Assembly: GCA_038030265.1 (NCBI GenBank)
Contig: CM075942.1
Location: forward strand, 65,662,926-65,726,925
DNA from: Corythucha ciliata
Lineage: Eukaryota > Arthropoda > Insecta > Hemiptera > Tingidae
Length of the DNA stretch: 64,000 bases
Reading direction: 5' to 3'
The translations under genes and the position numbers were made by a program. Below are positions 10,862 through 22,573 of the stretch, piece by piece (the stretch's first letter is position 1; the number at the start of each line of letters is the position of its first letter). Under the pieces are notes generated by a model that saw nothing but the letters and a program-made list of their open reading frames with translations, was not told the origin of the DNA and ran no database searches.

Positions 10862-11894
10862 AAATAAAATCGTTCTCTAACCGCCATGTTGAAGCAGACT
10901 CCAAGATTGTTTTTTTGTTAACAAAAATTGAAAAATGGGAGCGTCGTTGTAAGAACCTCTGACACAGACGTTCTGATCATCATTCTCGGCAACATGCACA
11001 ATATAGATCAAAACGTGCACATATGGCTGGAAACGGGATTGATTCACTCCGTTTTATAGACGTGACGAAACTGAATAAATATCTGGGATCACCTTTGAGT
11101 AAAGCTCTGCCAGCATTTCACGCATTGACTGGGTGTGACTACACGGCAAGTTTTCACCGTTTAGGGAAGAAAAACCCTTCGAAATGATCCGAAGCACCCC
11201 GGAATATGGCCATAGGGGAAACGGATTGATTCACTCCGTTTTATAGACGTGACGAAACTGAATAAATATCTGGGATCACCTTTGAGTAAAGCTCTGCCAG
11301 CATTTCACGCATTGACTGGGTGTGACTACACGGCAAGTTTTCACCGTTTAGGGAAGAAAAACCCCTTCGAAATGATCCGAAGCACCCCGGAATATCAAAA
11401 CGTGCTTTCGACTTTCGGGGACAACCCTCAGCTTTCTGATGCCGAAATAAGTATTCTTCACAGAATTGTATGTAGCTTCTACAAATCCAAAAAAAAACTT
11501 CTCCGACCCTGACGAACTTAGGCTGCAAATGTTTAAGGACGCCTTCCAAAAAAAAAGCCAATCTCAGCCCTTATTGGTTCCCAAAGGGATAGAAGCTGCG
11601 TGTTTTCCACCCTGCAAAAGGGTGCTAATTCAGAAGTTCCTAAGGACCAAACTCGTGACGCTTATGTGGTCGTCTGTAAATAAGCCAGATCCTCCAGCGC
11701 TATCCCCCACTGAGTACGGATGGCATCTCAAAGACGGACACTACCAAATAACTTGGTTTACTGGGCCGTGTCTTCCCGTTTCTTTGGAAGAGATAGTGCG
11801 TCCCACCGAATCTGACGATGGTGGGGAAACGAGTGATGACGGATGGACTGATGCCGAAGACTCAAACGAGGACGAAGGAATTCAAGAACATTGA
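10862..11894 (+). pseudogene. PIN/XPG-like nuclease family protein, C-terminal half, frameshifted
   Basis: Reading through at least three frame changes gives the conserved back half of a large uncharacterised metazoan family: VEADSKIVFLL, then TSDTDVLIIILGNMHNID, IDVTKLNKYLGS, ALPAFHALTGCDYTASF, and a tail with GYGWHLKDG-like and ITWFTGPCLP segments. The acidic residues in EAD, DTDVL and TGCDYT fit the metal-binding aspartates and glutamate of FEN1/XPG-type PIN nucleases (inference from motif form). Frame breaks: near 10940, at the duplicated block 11029-11395, and in an A run near 11490. The final frame (11466-11894) ends in an acidic DDGGETSDDGWTDAEDS tail. The N-terminal half lies in the gap or is missing. 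It is a close relative of the N-terminal half at 62.5-63.95 kb. Function in the cell is unknown; a transposon origin is likely from its repeated, broken state. Confidence 0.7.
11029..11395 (+). repeat. Local tandem duplication, period 188 bp
   Basis: Bases 11029-11207 and 11217-11395 are the same 179-bp coding segment (IDVTKLNKYL to RSTPEYQ), separated by GGCCATAGG. They differ by one G near the start and one C in a C run (AAAACCC against AAAACCCC), which changes the frame of the first copy. This is so close to identity that a very recent duplication or a gap-edge assembly error are both plausible. Confidence 0.85.
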
Positions 11895-12106
11895 TGATCT
11901 AGGCAGAAGCTTACAAAAGAAAAATATATTATATTCACTGTATTACTTTGTTTCTATCTTCTTGCTAGTCTATCACTCGCATCTATGGGTTACTAGATTA
12001 CGGTTATCACAAAAAGATAATTCTAAAATAATATGAACATTATATTTACGATTATATGAATATTATACGAAATCAAGCTCCTCGGAAGAGTTACTAGCAT
12101 CTGTTA
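11895..12106. other. AT-rich downstream sequence
   Basis: Follows the nuclease-family frame; may include its 3' UTR. A short frame at 11818-12036 is an out-of-frame shadow of the acidic tail. No polyadenylation signal can be assigned with confidence. Confidence 0.3.
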
Positions 12107-12110
12107 CCAG

Positions 12111-12239
12111 GGGACCTATTCTGAGTTGTCGGGAAGTAATGCCGCAAGTGCGGTTGCTATGACGGGATAGTGTTATTTCTTATTCAGCGTTCTTGGATCC
12201 CGCTTGCGGCATTTTATCCCGACAACTCAGAATAGGCCC
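12111..12239. mobile_element. MITE, GGGnCCTATTC-type (family b), 129 bp
   Basis: The ends are GGGACCTATTCTGAGTTGTC and the inverted GACAACTCAGAATAGGCCC. The inverted repeats extend about 40 bp (to GCCGCAAG). A 4-bp target duplication CCAG flanks it (12107-12110 and 12240-12243). No coding capacity. The outermost CCTATTC is shared with two other MITE families in this window. Confidence 0.8.
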
Positions 12240-12243
12240 CCAG

Positions 12244-13199
12244 GTCTCACCGAACAAAAACATTGACAATTTGATACATGATCAGTGAAAAAATCCCCCT
12301 CCCGTTTGGTTATTGATAAATTAATTTTTTTCAACGGACGTTTGAAGGGTAGCAGTGACACGCTGGCATGATACAAAAAATATATTTTCATAACCCACAA
12401 TTGCCACGATGAGGGCGAGCGAAATTGTGAAATTGTATTTTGAATGCACTAAGACGAGTATAATATTGCCAAAAGATGTGAAACAGGAAAGTTAGTATTA
12501 ATATAGCCTTCACAAACGAGAATAGAAAAGTAAATATGATACGACGAAATAAAATGTCCAAGAAAAAATCCTATTAGTATATATTGGCGATTCAGACTAT
12601 CACTTGCAGCGCTAGCGTCGAGGCGCAATGGCGGAAAAGAGCCCTACTCTTACCACCAATGTAAGGGCTAAATAATGTGTTTTTGCCGTTTTTAAGGAGT
12701 TTACAATGTTTTTAGTCTGAACTATTGCCACACTTGATTGAAAAACCTTTCTTCGATCGACCTGCTTTCAAAGGATTACATTTCGGGAACGTAGTGAATT
12801 TAGTATCCTAGTTTGTACCTATAATGGACAGTACGGAGTCATTATCTCTTTTTGTTGTCCCATAATGTTGCCTATGTGAATCATTATAAATTTGATAACT
12901 GCACGGTCTCATCAAGGAGCTTCAAAGAAGGGGAAGTAGAGTTAAGCACCAAATATTGTATATGCGGCCAAATAGAGGACGCCAAGGCGTAGGCCGCCAT
13001 TGATGAAATAGCAACCGAGGGCTCGCTGGCCAAAAAGTGGCCCGCTGACTCAGCTGAGCCTTTCACAATAGCCCGCCCAAGGCATACAGTGGTAAATAAT
13101 CATGTTTGTTGGATTTTGGCGGCCCTAGGATTTTTGTGAAAATGGAAATCGCTACAATTCGCGCCTCCTCGTTGGCGGCCAATCCCCCACTTAATCCAG
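12244..13199. other. Intergenic with short dispersed repeat
   Basis: No gene supported. 12584-12615 (TTGGCGATTCAG, then ATCACTTGCAGCGCTAG) also occurs at 22172-22206. The adjoining 12571-12595 occurs inverted at 15541-15563, so these are scraps of a dispersed repeat. The 60-aa minus frame at 12884-13066 has no recognisable domain. Confidence 0.5.
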
Positions 13200-14270
13200 A
13201 CCAAAATGGAAAATAACGCTAATTTGGGGCTGAAATTGAGATAAATGGCTAATTAACGGCTGCAATTATTGAAAAAAAAACTGATTCACGGCCATAAATA
13301 AGAAAAAGTGCTAAATCACTGATAAAGTTAGGAAAACTTCACGGCAAAAATTGAGAAAAAGCTCTAAAATCGCGGATAACGAGTAAATTACAGTCATTTG
13401 CGTTTAAAATTACGGAACACGCTAATTAACGGATAAAATCATGAAAAATCAATAATCCGCGAATGAGAAAAAGCGCTAATTCACGCCTAAAATTACGAAA
13501 ACATGAATTCTCGGTTTATTCAGAACGCAAGTTCGAGGCTCAAACTGCGGAAAAACGCTAATTCACCGCTAAAAGCATGCAAAACAAATCGCTAATCCGG
13601 AGCTAAAATTAAGAAAAGTTGCTAATTCATGGATGCATTAAGAAAAATTGCGAATTAGCGGCTGAAGTAAAGAAAAAACGAATTCTCTGCAAAATGCAGA
13701 TAAATCGCTATAATTCACGGCTAAAAGGGTGAAAAATCGCAAAAATCGCTAAATCGTGGCTAAAGTGGAGAAAACTTGCTAATTTATCGATAAAATTGAC
13801 TCGCGGATTAAATAGATAAAACGTCAATTCGCGGCTTCTGATCGTAACTTCGTACCAGAAAGTGAAAAAAATCGCTAATTCGCGGCCAAATTTCAGAAAA
13901 AGCGTTAGGTAGTTTTCGGAGAAAATTGGAGGAACTCTTAATTCGTTGATGAAACGTAGAAAAATCCCTAATTAGCTGCTAAGATGATGGAAAACGCTAA
14001 TTTGCGGCTGAAGTCAAGAAAAATGGATGTCTATGGCGTTAAATTGAAAACATTTGCTATTTCATAGATTGAATAGAGCAAATGGCAAGTCACGGTTTCT
14101 CGAGACAACTTCGTGGCTAAAATTGGAAGATTTAGCGCTCATTAGCGGCTTAAATCAGGGAAAACACAAATTCTTTGCAAGGAAAACCGCTAATGCACGG
14201 CTAAAATGGAGACAAATCGCTAATTCGTGGCTAAAATGGAGAAAAATCGCTAATTCAAGAATCGACAGTT
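13200..14270 (+). repeat. Class B degenerate short tandem array
   Basis: About 30 copies of a 28-35 bp unit with core GCTAATTCGCGGCTAAAAT followed by GAGAAAAAT. They are strongly diverged except for a cleaner cluster at 14190-14260. The same class is present at 31.85-32.28 kb (same strand) and 60.0-60.6 kb (inverted). The 115-aa plus frame at 14054-14401 includes NARLKWRQIANSWLKWRKIA-type repetition, a direct translation of the units. Confidence 0.75.
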
Positions 14271-14830
14271 TTTATCCATTAGAAGGCTACATCGATCGTT
14301 TAACCGGCAAAAGTGGAAGTTCTTCGTGGAATATTGCCCCTTTTTATGTGAGCACAGTCAGTTTCTGGGGTGAAATTCGCTTTCTTTGCCGAATAAGGTA
14401 AACTCATGAAATTGTGTCTTTTAATGCGCTAATTTTACTCGAAAACTCAACCACTTAGTTAAAAAACTAACGCTTATCCATAATCCGGCTTGTTCCAGCT
14501 TATTCAATTCAAACAAGGCATTTGAGTCTCAAAAAGTCTCTAATGTGACTCCAGTAAAAATTTCATACAGAAAAACCTTTATTATGAACTCCTTCAATTA
14601 CCCTCCTTTGGCCTACAGGAGGCTATATATATAAACCTGGATTACTCACAACGGACTGGCGGGGCGTGGAGGGGGCAAGTCGTCCCCTCATAAACAATCA
14701 CCCTGTCCCTCTCCTTGTGTAGTTATGGCAACACAACTCTCTTCCGGTATTTACTTTGAAACTCCACCCCTCTCATCCACTTTGGGAGCTTATTTCATGG
14801 CTATTCTTTATCAGCAGTGATAGCAATCCT
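14271..14830. other. Intergenic, no supported gene
   Basis: AT-rich, with a microsatellite-like TATATATAT near 14624. No domain-bearing frame on either strand. Confidence 0.35.
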
Positions 14831-14969
14831 GGGGGCTTATTCTCTAACTCCGAAGCAATAGCTTTTTCGAAGTCATATGTTTATTTCATTAATTTTCTTC
14901 AAACAAATGAATGAAATAAACACAAGGCTGGCGAAAAAAATATTGCTTGTTGTTAGAGAATAGGCCCCC
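14831..14969. mobile_element. MITE, GGGnCCTATTC-type (family a), copy 1
   Basis: The ends are GGGGGCTTATTCTCTAAC and the inverted GTTAGAGAATAGGCCCCC. The internal hairpin has AAGCAATAGCTTTTTCG paired with CGAAAAAAATATTGCTTG. It is about 90 percent identical to the copy inside the gypsy LTR at 41857-41992. Flanking tetranucleotides (CTGG and CCAG) do not form a direct duplication, so its insertion site is either altered or the ends are slightly eroded. Confidence 0.8.
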
Positions 14970-15699
14970 AGTTCTTTTATAAATCGTTGGGAATAGCAAT
15001 CCCTCGGATAAATTAGCATTACTGTTTACAAAAAGGCCCATAGCAACCAGACTTATCCCAGCTTTGTCTGTAGAATAAGGGCATTGATAAACGCACCCTT
15101 GTTGGGGAAAATTACATATTTGGTTAAGGACAGTCTGTTTTTGGGGCTGAACAACCCTTTTTAACCGGAAATTCGCGAAGATATTTGAAAACTTATTGCG
15201 TTTTCCATTTGCACAATATTCTGCATAGGGTATGAGGATTTTTCCATCCTTCATCAAGGACGGAAGGAAAAATCTCCCTCGCAGTGCGAAATTATCGGTG
15301 AATGGAAAACGCCGTAATTTTCTCACCGCGAGTTCCTTCATTTAACTCAATTAATCCTCGATTCTGAGTTTATTGTTAATAGAAAGTAGTAATACCAACT
15401 AATATTTCAAATAAATGAACTTTAAAAATCCTAAAAACTCATAAAAAAGAACAAAAACTGCGTTTTCTCATAAGAGCCCATGGAGAGTCTACCGCTCTTC
15501 CTACTTCGATGGGGCCGCCACCAGAGCGCATTTGGTTAATCTGAATCGCCAATATACTATTAGCATTTGCATAAAAGTCTGCTCCGGAGAAGTTCACTTA
15601 ATCATGTGATGTGTAAGAAGTAAGAGAGCAGGGATAAAGACGAGCTCCTCGGAAGTGACTGCTCAGCGAAGAAGGTAAGTGGAAGCATGTCTGCCGTAC
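14970..15699. other. Intergenic; unsupported 150-aa minus frame
   Basis: A 150-aa frame on the minus strand (14889-15341) starts outside and ends inside the MITE, and has no recognisable domain. Its start overlaps a hairpin at about 15278-15331 (CTCGCAGTGCGAAATTATCGG with an inverted CTCGCGGTGAGAAAATTACGG partner). 15541-15563 is an inverted copy of a short dispersed repeat found at 12571-12595. I do not support a gene here. Confidence 0.4.
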
Positions 15700-16700
15700 T
15701 TATCCGTCTGCATTGAGAAAGCCTCTGCAGCAAGTTGGCAGACGGGTCGAAATAAGCTGGAAGATGGCTACCGAGGGGATTCCAATCACTTCCAGCCGTC
15801 AACTAGCAAGTCAAATTTTGGGTACCGAATTTATACGTAGGCTATATCTGAATATATTCGCGTCTGTCTTACAAATGCCGCAATGTGGATGTGGCAGACG
15901 ACATTTTTTGGTATGATGAGGGGTTATAGAAGGGAATGACTCACTTTCCAGCCATCAACTCTTAGGTCAATTTTTCGACCAAATTTTAACCGATTTGGTG
16001 ATCATCTGCCGAAGAAACCCTACAGAATAATGGTGGCAGACTAAAAAATAAGGGTATTACTCATCATTGTCTGTTCATTAAACAAAAATCAACTGTCAAC
16101 TCGACAAGTCCAAACATGGTCAAAATTTTGACAAATTTCGCTATCGTCTGCTCCAACCCGTCCTCCTTATTGACTCGGCAGACACTGTTTTTCGGAAACT
16201 GTCATTCACCAATAACTCAGAGAAAAAAATGCTCACGTCAACTATTAAGTCAAATTTTGAGCCAAAATTTTGCACTTTTAGATCGGCTCTGCCAATGGAA
16301 CGCCGATGGTTGAGAATGGCAGACGCATATGATTCGTTATATCACAATGGTATGAAACTGTCTGAAACTTTACAAGCGTCAACTAAGAAGTGCAAAAAAG
16401 ACCCAAATGTTGTCAATTTTGTCTCACCTCTGCCACAGCATGCGTGGAAGTGGGGGGGGGGGTGGCAGACTTGCATATTCCAGCTCAACGTAAGAAGCAC
16501 TTGAGTAAAGTATAACTCGCAAACATCAACTAGTAAGTCGAAATTTCACAAATTTTGAAATTTTAGCTTAGCCGCCATTTCCAAAGTCCGCGTACACGGA
16601 ATGGCAGACGTCCATTATTACACTTTTTACCTAGGACATTTTGTGAAAAATATATTTTTAGCTATCAACTCGTAGGTCACGAATTTTGGCCTCGGCTCCC
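15700..16700 (+). repeat. Decayed satellite, about seven units of about 142 bp
   Basis: Two boxes recur in fixed order. The GGCAGAC(G) box is at about 15751, 15892, 16042, 16176, 16316, 16466 and 16602. The box (C/A)(A/G/T)TCAACT(A/C)(G/T)(T/A)AAGTCAAATTTTG is at about 15797, 15951, 16097, 16235, 16377, 16524 and 16662. Spacing is 134-154 bp. Sequence between the boxes is barely alignable by eye. Short frames of 65-91 aa across the array are chance. Confidence 0.7.
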
Positions 16701-19241
16701 GGACTAAGACAAAATCAAAAGCCGAACTATTTTTTTTTTTTTTAAACTCTAGTCAGATGAGTAATAATCATCAACAAAAATAAACAATTATTGGTGGGAT
16801 GTTGTTCCACTACAGACCAAAATTACATACACTACTCCATATGTTACCTATGCTACTGTATTTTACAGGCGTGTATGCGCCTTTTTAGCTCCTGGGCTCC
16901 TTTCAAAATCATCTTTTCCGCCTCCTCACCTACAGAACAATAAAGATTTCTCTCTTCATTTTCTAACGCAACACTAATGGGCTTGTGTACATGGATGAAA
17001 CTTTCCCCTGAAACTTTACGCTCTCGTATAATTAAGACCAAAAAAGTGGTTCAGCAGAGTTCCTTTTGAAACTTAAGTGAGTGTGAACTAGTGAAGTAGC
17101 AGAATTTTATAAAATATCTTCGCTCTCAAAGGTTTTTTTTGAGATAGTTTTATCTCTTTGACTGCACAATGTGGTTTAACCGGTGAGTACGAATCTGCTG
17201 CGACTCCTTCGTCGCCAGATAGCGAAACATTTTAATTGAAGAATAAAAAAGAACGAACAAAATTCGGTCAGTGCAGAAAAATAAAAGCAGATTTCAAGGC
17301 GAAAATTGTCACGACGCGACGTTCGTTGCTTTATAAGATTCTCATTTCGTAAAAAAGCTGAAAGGGACAAAGTATGTTATGATCTAAACGAAATAATATA
17401 TAAATGGAACAGAAATATAAGAAAGAAAAATCTATAGAAATATTTTAGATTTCACCATTGGTGGAGGGGGGGGGGAGGTTGTTGAAATCATCAAGAGAAG
17501 TGCACTACAAAGTTCATTCCACTCAATCTCTAATGGTAAAACCTTCATAAAATCGCAGGGAACCACAACTCCTTATCTTGAGGATACCTTTTAGAATAAT
17601 AATGAGCGTCGCAACTGTCTTATGGTTTCTGAGTTTCACTCTCGGTGAATTTGCCACTTCGTTAATTTCTGTGAAACGGAAATACCCCAAAAACCACAAA
17701 ACAAGTCTCATTAAAACGGAGAATCGTGTAATCGGGCGAGAGGAATTAATTTCATAGTTACGTTACTGGTTATATCGGGTCGTGATCGATTTTCTTGTTG
17801 TGATAAAGGGAGAGGAAGCAAGAAAAAGATTGACAATCAGTTTCTTCCCCACCTCTCGTCGGTCAAAGGATAATGCAGTGGACACAGTTCTCGAGACATT
17901 ATTATTAATCATGCTCCCGGTCTTTGTCCCGTAATTAAGCAATTTTTAATGAAACAATCAATCATCATTCTTCTATATTTTATCAAAATAAGTATAAATT
18001 GTTTCGCTTCTTCAGCCTTTTATTTTGGATTGAAAGAACTGGAAAGTGATGTTTGAAACGTTTAAGATGAGATACATGATAGATTACTTTGTGACAGCAC
18101 TAATTTTCGTCCTTAAATGAAAAAGAAGAACAAACTCTGTAGTAATTAGGCAAAAAGGAACGCCTTATGCAAGCACCATCAAGGTTAGATCCTTCAAATT
18201 AATATCGATCGGTAGGCTAGGACCCGTGGATAAACTTTGCCTCCTTACAAAACTGACAGGGGACGATTTTTCCGACCACGTCAAAATCTAGTTATTCGCC
18301 CTAACAATTAAGCCACGTCGCGTCCTCCAATTAAGTAGTTTTCAAAGAGGCTTTAAGGATTTCCCTCTCGGGAACAATCGCAACTACTCGCCGGATAATG
18401 CGCACTTGACTTTCTGCTCTGTTTCGAAATAATCTGATCTAAAAATAATGGTGAATTCAAGAAGAGGTGTCAAGAACCACTTAATCTCCTCCGGTATGGT
18501 GTGAGTTTGAATACTGGGGAGGGGTATTGATCCAAGTAGCTTCAATCCTGCCATCATTCTATAAGAAGAGTTTTCAACTTTGGAGATGTAATCTTTGGGA
18601 TTAAATAAAATTTCTTGGTTGGATAATCTACTCACTGTCATTTTAGCCTCAGAAACACGCGTATTTAGGCCCGAAACCACGAAGGCGGAGATCGACTGAA
18701 CAATCGAACTCCCATTGTAGCTCTATTAAGGCGAATAGCGATGGTATAATGGTTTGTTTTTCAGACAAGAGATGACAGCACTTTCGATGGGAAATTTACT
18801 TAGCTAATAGTTGTGTGAAAAATGAACATAGTAATTTATTTTTGAACTTACGATGTTTACTGGAAATAACGTAGAAATTGCGGAAATTACTTCACGTTAA
18901 CATACTGTAATTAGAAACGTATAAAACGTGGGATAAAAAGTTAGAAAAAAATATTTTTGATAATTATGTCTACAGCCCAGAAAACTTAGTGACAATTAAA
19001 CTGATCTGTCCAAACAGATCGACTAAATGTTAATTAGTTCTTGCCAAAACGCGAATATTGTGCGATCAAGCGTAAGTTATTCAAGCGGGCCGCAAAAATG
19101 CCTAGGCAGCAATGTGTGATAGAGGGGTGGTTGGAGTCCACGACGCGCTCAAGCCTTCTCGCTGGAAGTACGACTCGCTCTTCCCGATAGTCGGTCTCAT
19201 AACTCATAGTTCTGGTTCCGCGTGTAAGTGTCCCACGCACG
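16701..19241. other. Long stretch without a supported gene
   Basis: AT-rich sequence with a T run near 16730-16743 and a G run near 17464-17477. Frames of 62-98 aa on the minus strand (for example 18384-18680) show no recognisable domain and have no partner exon that I can find. Nothing resembling a tRNA, a terminal repeat or a short-period array. Confidence 0.4.
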
Positions 19242-19343
19242 ATGTACCGCAACAGTACAAAAGGAAAAAATCATTTAAGGCTTAATGCGAAAAGGAAGAA
19301 AAGAGGACCGAAGCGAAGAAGACATGATCATCAAGGAGAAGGG
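19242..19343 (+). other. Possible basic N-terminal exon, unassigned
   Basis: ATG opens a short frame rich in lysine and arginine (AKRKKRGPKRRRHDH) that runs to a GTAGGT splice-donor-like site near 19342. A basic N terminus is common in Kolobok/Mutator-like transposases with a YqaJ domain, and such a gene lies downstream at 22.6-25.8 kb. However, the 3 kb separation far exceeds that gene's other introns. I record it only as a weak candidate. Confidence 0.2.
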
Positions 19344-21089
19344 TAGGTAATTTTATATAAATCATTACGTTTGTTCCTTTACGATGCTTAAATAATTGAA
19401 ATTTAGGCTGATCTAGCAATTTCAAATTAATGATATAAGTATCAACTTGCACAAAATGTGATACAATTTCCCGTTTTTGGCGGGAAGATAATAACGGAAA
19501 GAATAATTAAGTGTACATCACCGGCATCATATCAAGTGAAGGGAAGGGTGTGCTACTGCGAGCTTTTTCTTTTTATTTCGCATCGGCAACGAGGCTCGAT
19601 CGACAAATTCAGTCGTATGAATAAAAAACACCACTATCTTCAGGCGCGACATAACCACTAATATATCTGCTTTTATACGGGCTAAAAAGAGGACACCGTA
19701 ATAAAAAAAATTTCGGATCATTTCTGTATTAACCAATTTCGTGGTGTTGGCACGCCCAATTGATGTTTTAAGTTTGTGTGGAGGACCCCACGATACTTCC
19801 ATGTTCCCGAGTGTTCGCTTACATCATGCCATTCACACGAAACAATTCCGTTACGGGTGATTAATCATCAAAATTCACCCATCAAAATTAATTTGCCCTG
19901 GCCTGCCCTGAAGTTCTGTTCTCATAAAAATGTCAAAGTTCCAAAATTTGCTGGACAGAGCTCTATTTCTCTCAATATTCATCCCATGTCAACGATTGGT
20001 GTAATAATAACATACACAAATTCTAACGATGTGACGAATAAATAATTTTGTAACCTAATACTTCTCTTAACGGTAACTATCAATTTGAAATATTCAACAG
20101 GATCATTGAATGAAATAATGGACAAAATTTGATCAGTAAGACACTCGCTAAAACTCAAAATAATCGAAGAGAAGCGTGACTTCGAATTCATCCTCGTTAA
20201 TTGTTTTTTTTAAATTAATTTAAAAATAACCAAATTGAATTTCAAAAAAATGGCCAGTTCATCGATGGGGAATTTTGTTGTGGTCATTATAAGCCATCAT
20301 GAGAGGAAATCGGACTAAAATCCTGGGAGGAGATAGGTTTGGGGCAAAAAAGAGCTCAAACGCATTCCAACCCGTAGCAACTGCGCCGCTCAACAAATCT
20401 CATTCAAATTTTAGCAGCGTCTTCCTGGAACCTGGATGACGATTTTGAACGATCGATCATCAAATTTTATAATATTCTCTTGGAATTAGAAGTATGCAAC
20501 CATTTTTACTTCGAGCACATTTGTTATATCTTTCATATCGCTCAACCAATCGTTTTCAAATTTTACGGTGTACGCATCTAGAGATGAGGACACAACTTTT
20601 GAGCCATCACTCGTCCAGGTCTGTCGAGAATAAAGTGGACGACGGACAACAGACGCCATACTGAAAATCGAGATTTAGGCGAGATTTAGGAGGATGTCCA
20701 GGAACACGAATCTGTGGTGTCAGCTACATTTTTTTTTTTGGCATTACCAAACTTCCTTCCCTACGAGAACATGGAAGTAACCATGGAGCACGACCTTATG
20801 CTTGAATTTTTTAAAGCGCGTGATCGTCAAATCGTGAATAAAAATTGTCAGTTGTCATTTATAAACTGACGAGCATAATAATATTATGCTTAAAAAAAAA
20901 ATTGGAGCACATTGAATTTCGTAATAGACCATCTCCGGGCTGAAATGGGTGCCTGGAGGCAATTCTATAGCTCGTGATGAAATAATTATGGAGATTCATA
21001 ATTATTTATATTGGATTCTGCTGGAAAGTTGGTACCTAATGACCCGAAACCGAGATTTTTTTTACGTCATCATAACCCGCTAATTTTGA
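19344..21089. other. Intergenic, no supported gene
   Basis: Frames of 67-91 aa on both strands at 19458-20191 mutually overlap and have no domains. A poly-T run is at about 20730. No repeats of the named classes were recognised. Confidence 0.4.
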
Positions 21090-21560
21090 TTTTTTTTAGT
21101 GCTCAAACAAGCGAAATAAACTTTCCTATGAGATTAACTCCGTGAAATTCGGGTTTCAAAGAACGCAATCCGTGAAATTTGGGGTTTCAAGAGCCAAAAC
21201 TCTCGAAATTCGGACTGTGAAGCAGCCAACCACGCGAAATACGTTCAACCAGCAAAAGCTTTAGTGAAGTCAGTTTTCTGATATCTAATGAATCCGTATT
21301 TGAGAATCCAAACAGGGCCAATTACGTGAAATATGGTTTTGGTTTGAGTAAAATCCACATGGTTTTGGGCGAAACAGCTCCTGAAGATTAAAATCTGCTA
21401 AATTGGTTCTCCTGACAAAAATTCTGTGTTTGGTTTTAATACGAGTCAAACCCGATGATGGTTTGTTAAGAAGTCAAGATCGTGAAATTACAAAAACAAA
21501 ATTTACGGGGGAAAAAACAAAGTGAAATTACAGGTTTTGCTAATGTAAAACCAGCGAGCA
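21090..21560 (+). repeat. Class D degenerate short tandem array, second locus
   Basis: Units based on AATCCGTGAAATTTGGGGTT and AAGAGCCAAAAC repeat about every 35-45 bp, with clear resemblance to the array at 1-500. Noncoding. Confidence 0.65.
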
Positions 21561-22055
21561 CAGGGAGGAATGCAATTTGAACAAGTCGAATTAGAGACAT
21601 TCACAACCTATTGTGCGACTTTTAAGCCATCACACCTGCGAATTTTATTGATTCTTTGTTTCTTAAATTCTTGCGTCATCAATAGATCATCAATAGATGT
21701 TTGTCCTCTTGGGATAAACATTTTATTTGAAATAGCCAAAATATAGTTATTGAAGAGACGTAAACACGACACGCGACCGCGAACCTCTAATTATTGCAAT
21801 TCTGGGAGGCTCAAAATTCGCCCCTTGTGGCTCCTCGAAATGGTGAGGTCCCCATCGGATGTCCCTAGTGATTTTATTTCGTCACAGATTTGTATTCACC
21901 AGATAATGAACGATACACTCACTCAATTACAAGTTATTTTCAATGGACAATGCACTCGCGCATTTTCCGTTGTTTTGTACAATAATGAAAAGAGATAATA
22001 AAATCACTGAAGGTCCGAGCTGTAATTCAAATCACTTATCAGAGCAAAAACTAGT

Positions 22056-22171
22056 AGCGTTTTCCATTCAACACAACTCACAAGTGCAGTGCGAAACACA
22101 TGTTTTAATTCAGAGAGGACGGGTGGAAAAACTTACACCCAACAAGTGTATTGCAATGAGTGGAAAACGCT
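22056..22171. mobile_element. MITE with AGCGTTTTCC ends
   Basis: Terminal inverted repeats AGCGTTTTCCATTCA (22056-22070) and TGAGTGGAAAACGCT (22157-22171) enclose 86 bp. The interior phrase ACATGTTTTAATTCAGAGAG, followed by GACGGGTGGA, is shared with the three MITEs at 59.5-59.96 kb, which joins these elements into one lineage. A dispersed repeat scrap (22172-22206) follows immediately. Confidence 0.7.
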
Positions 22172-22573
22172 ATTGGCGATTCAGATCATCACTTGCAGCG
22201 CTAGTGTCATTACCCAAATATAGAACAGTTTAGCTTCAGATCACTTGACGGAAACTTCCAGGGCACATTGATCATCATAAGAATTACTGTTGAAGCATCT
22301 ACAAAACTCAAATTTTTTTATCTCTCTCACTAGGTCCGTTCTATTGTTTTGCTAGAGCTACTCTAGCGTAGAAAACCACGTGATTTCATACACTTATTCT
22401 GAAAAATTGAATGAAGCCAGATGATTTTCTTCAAAAGTGTAGCACTCGCGAAACAATTGAACGGACCTACTCAGACACACCTACACAGACTCAGGGGGAA
22501 AAATTGCACGTGACATAAAAGTGAGGCTTAAAATTTTTTTGTAATCCATTGAGTTGGTCGCCTGCACACAAGA

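Noticed and set aside
10270..10962. 230-aa frame and antisense frames across the gap
   Set aside because: They consist mainly of unknown residues from 500 N.
14889..15341. 150-aa minus-strand frame
   Set aside because: Runs out of unique DNA into a MITE, has no recognisable domain, and part of it is a hairpin.
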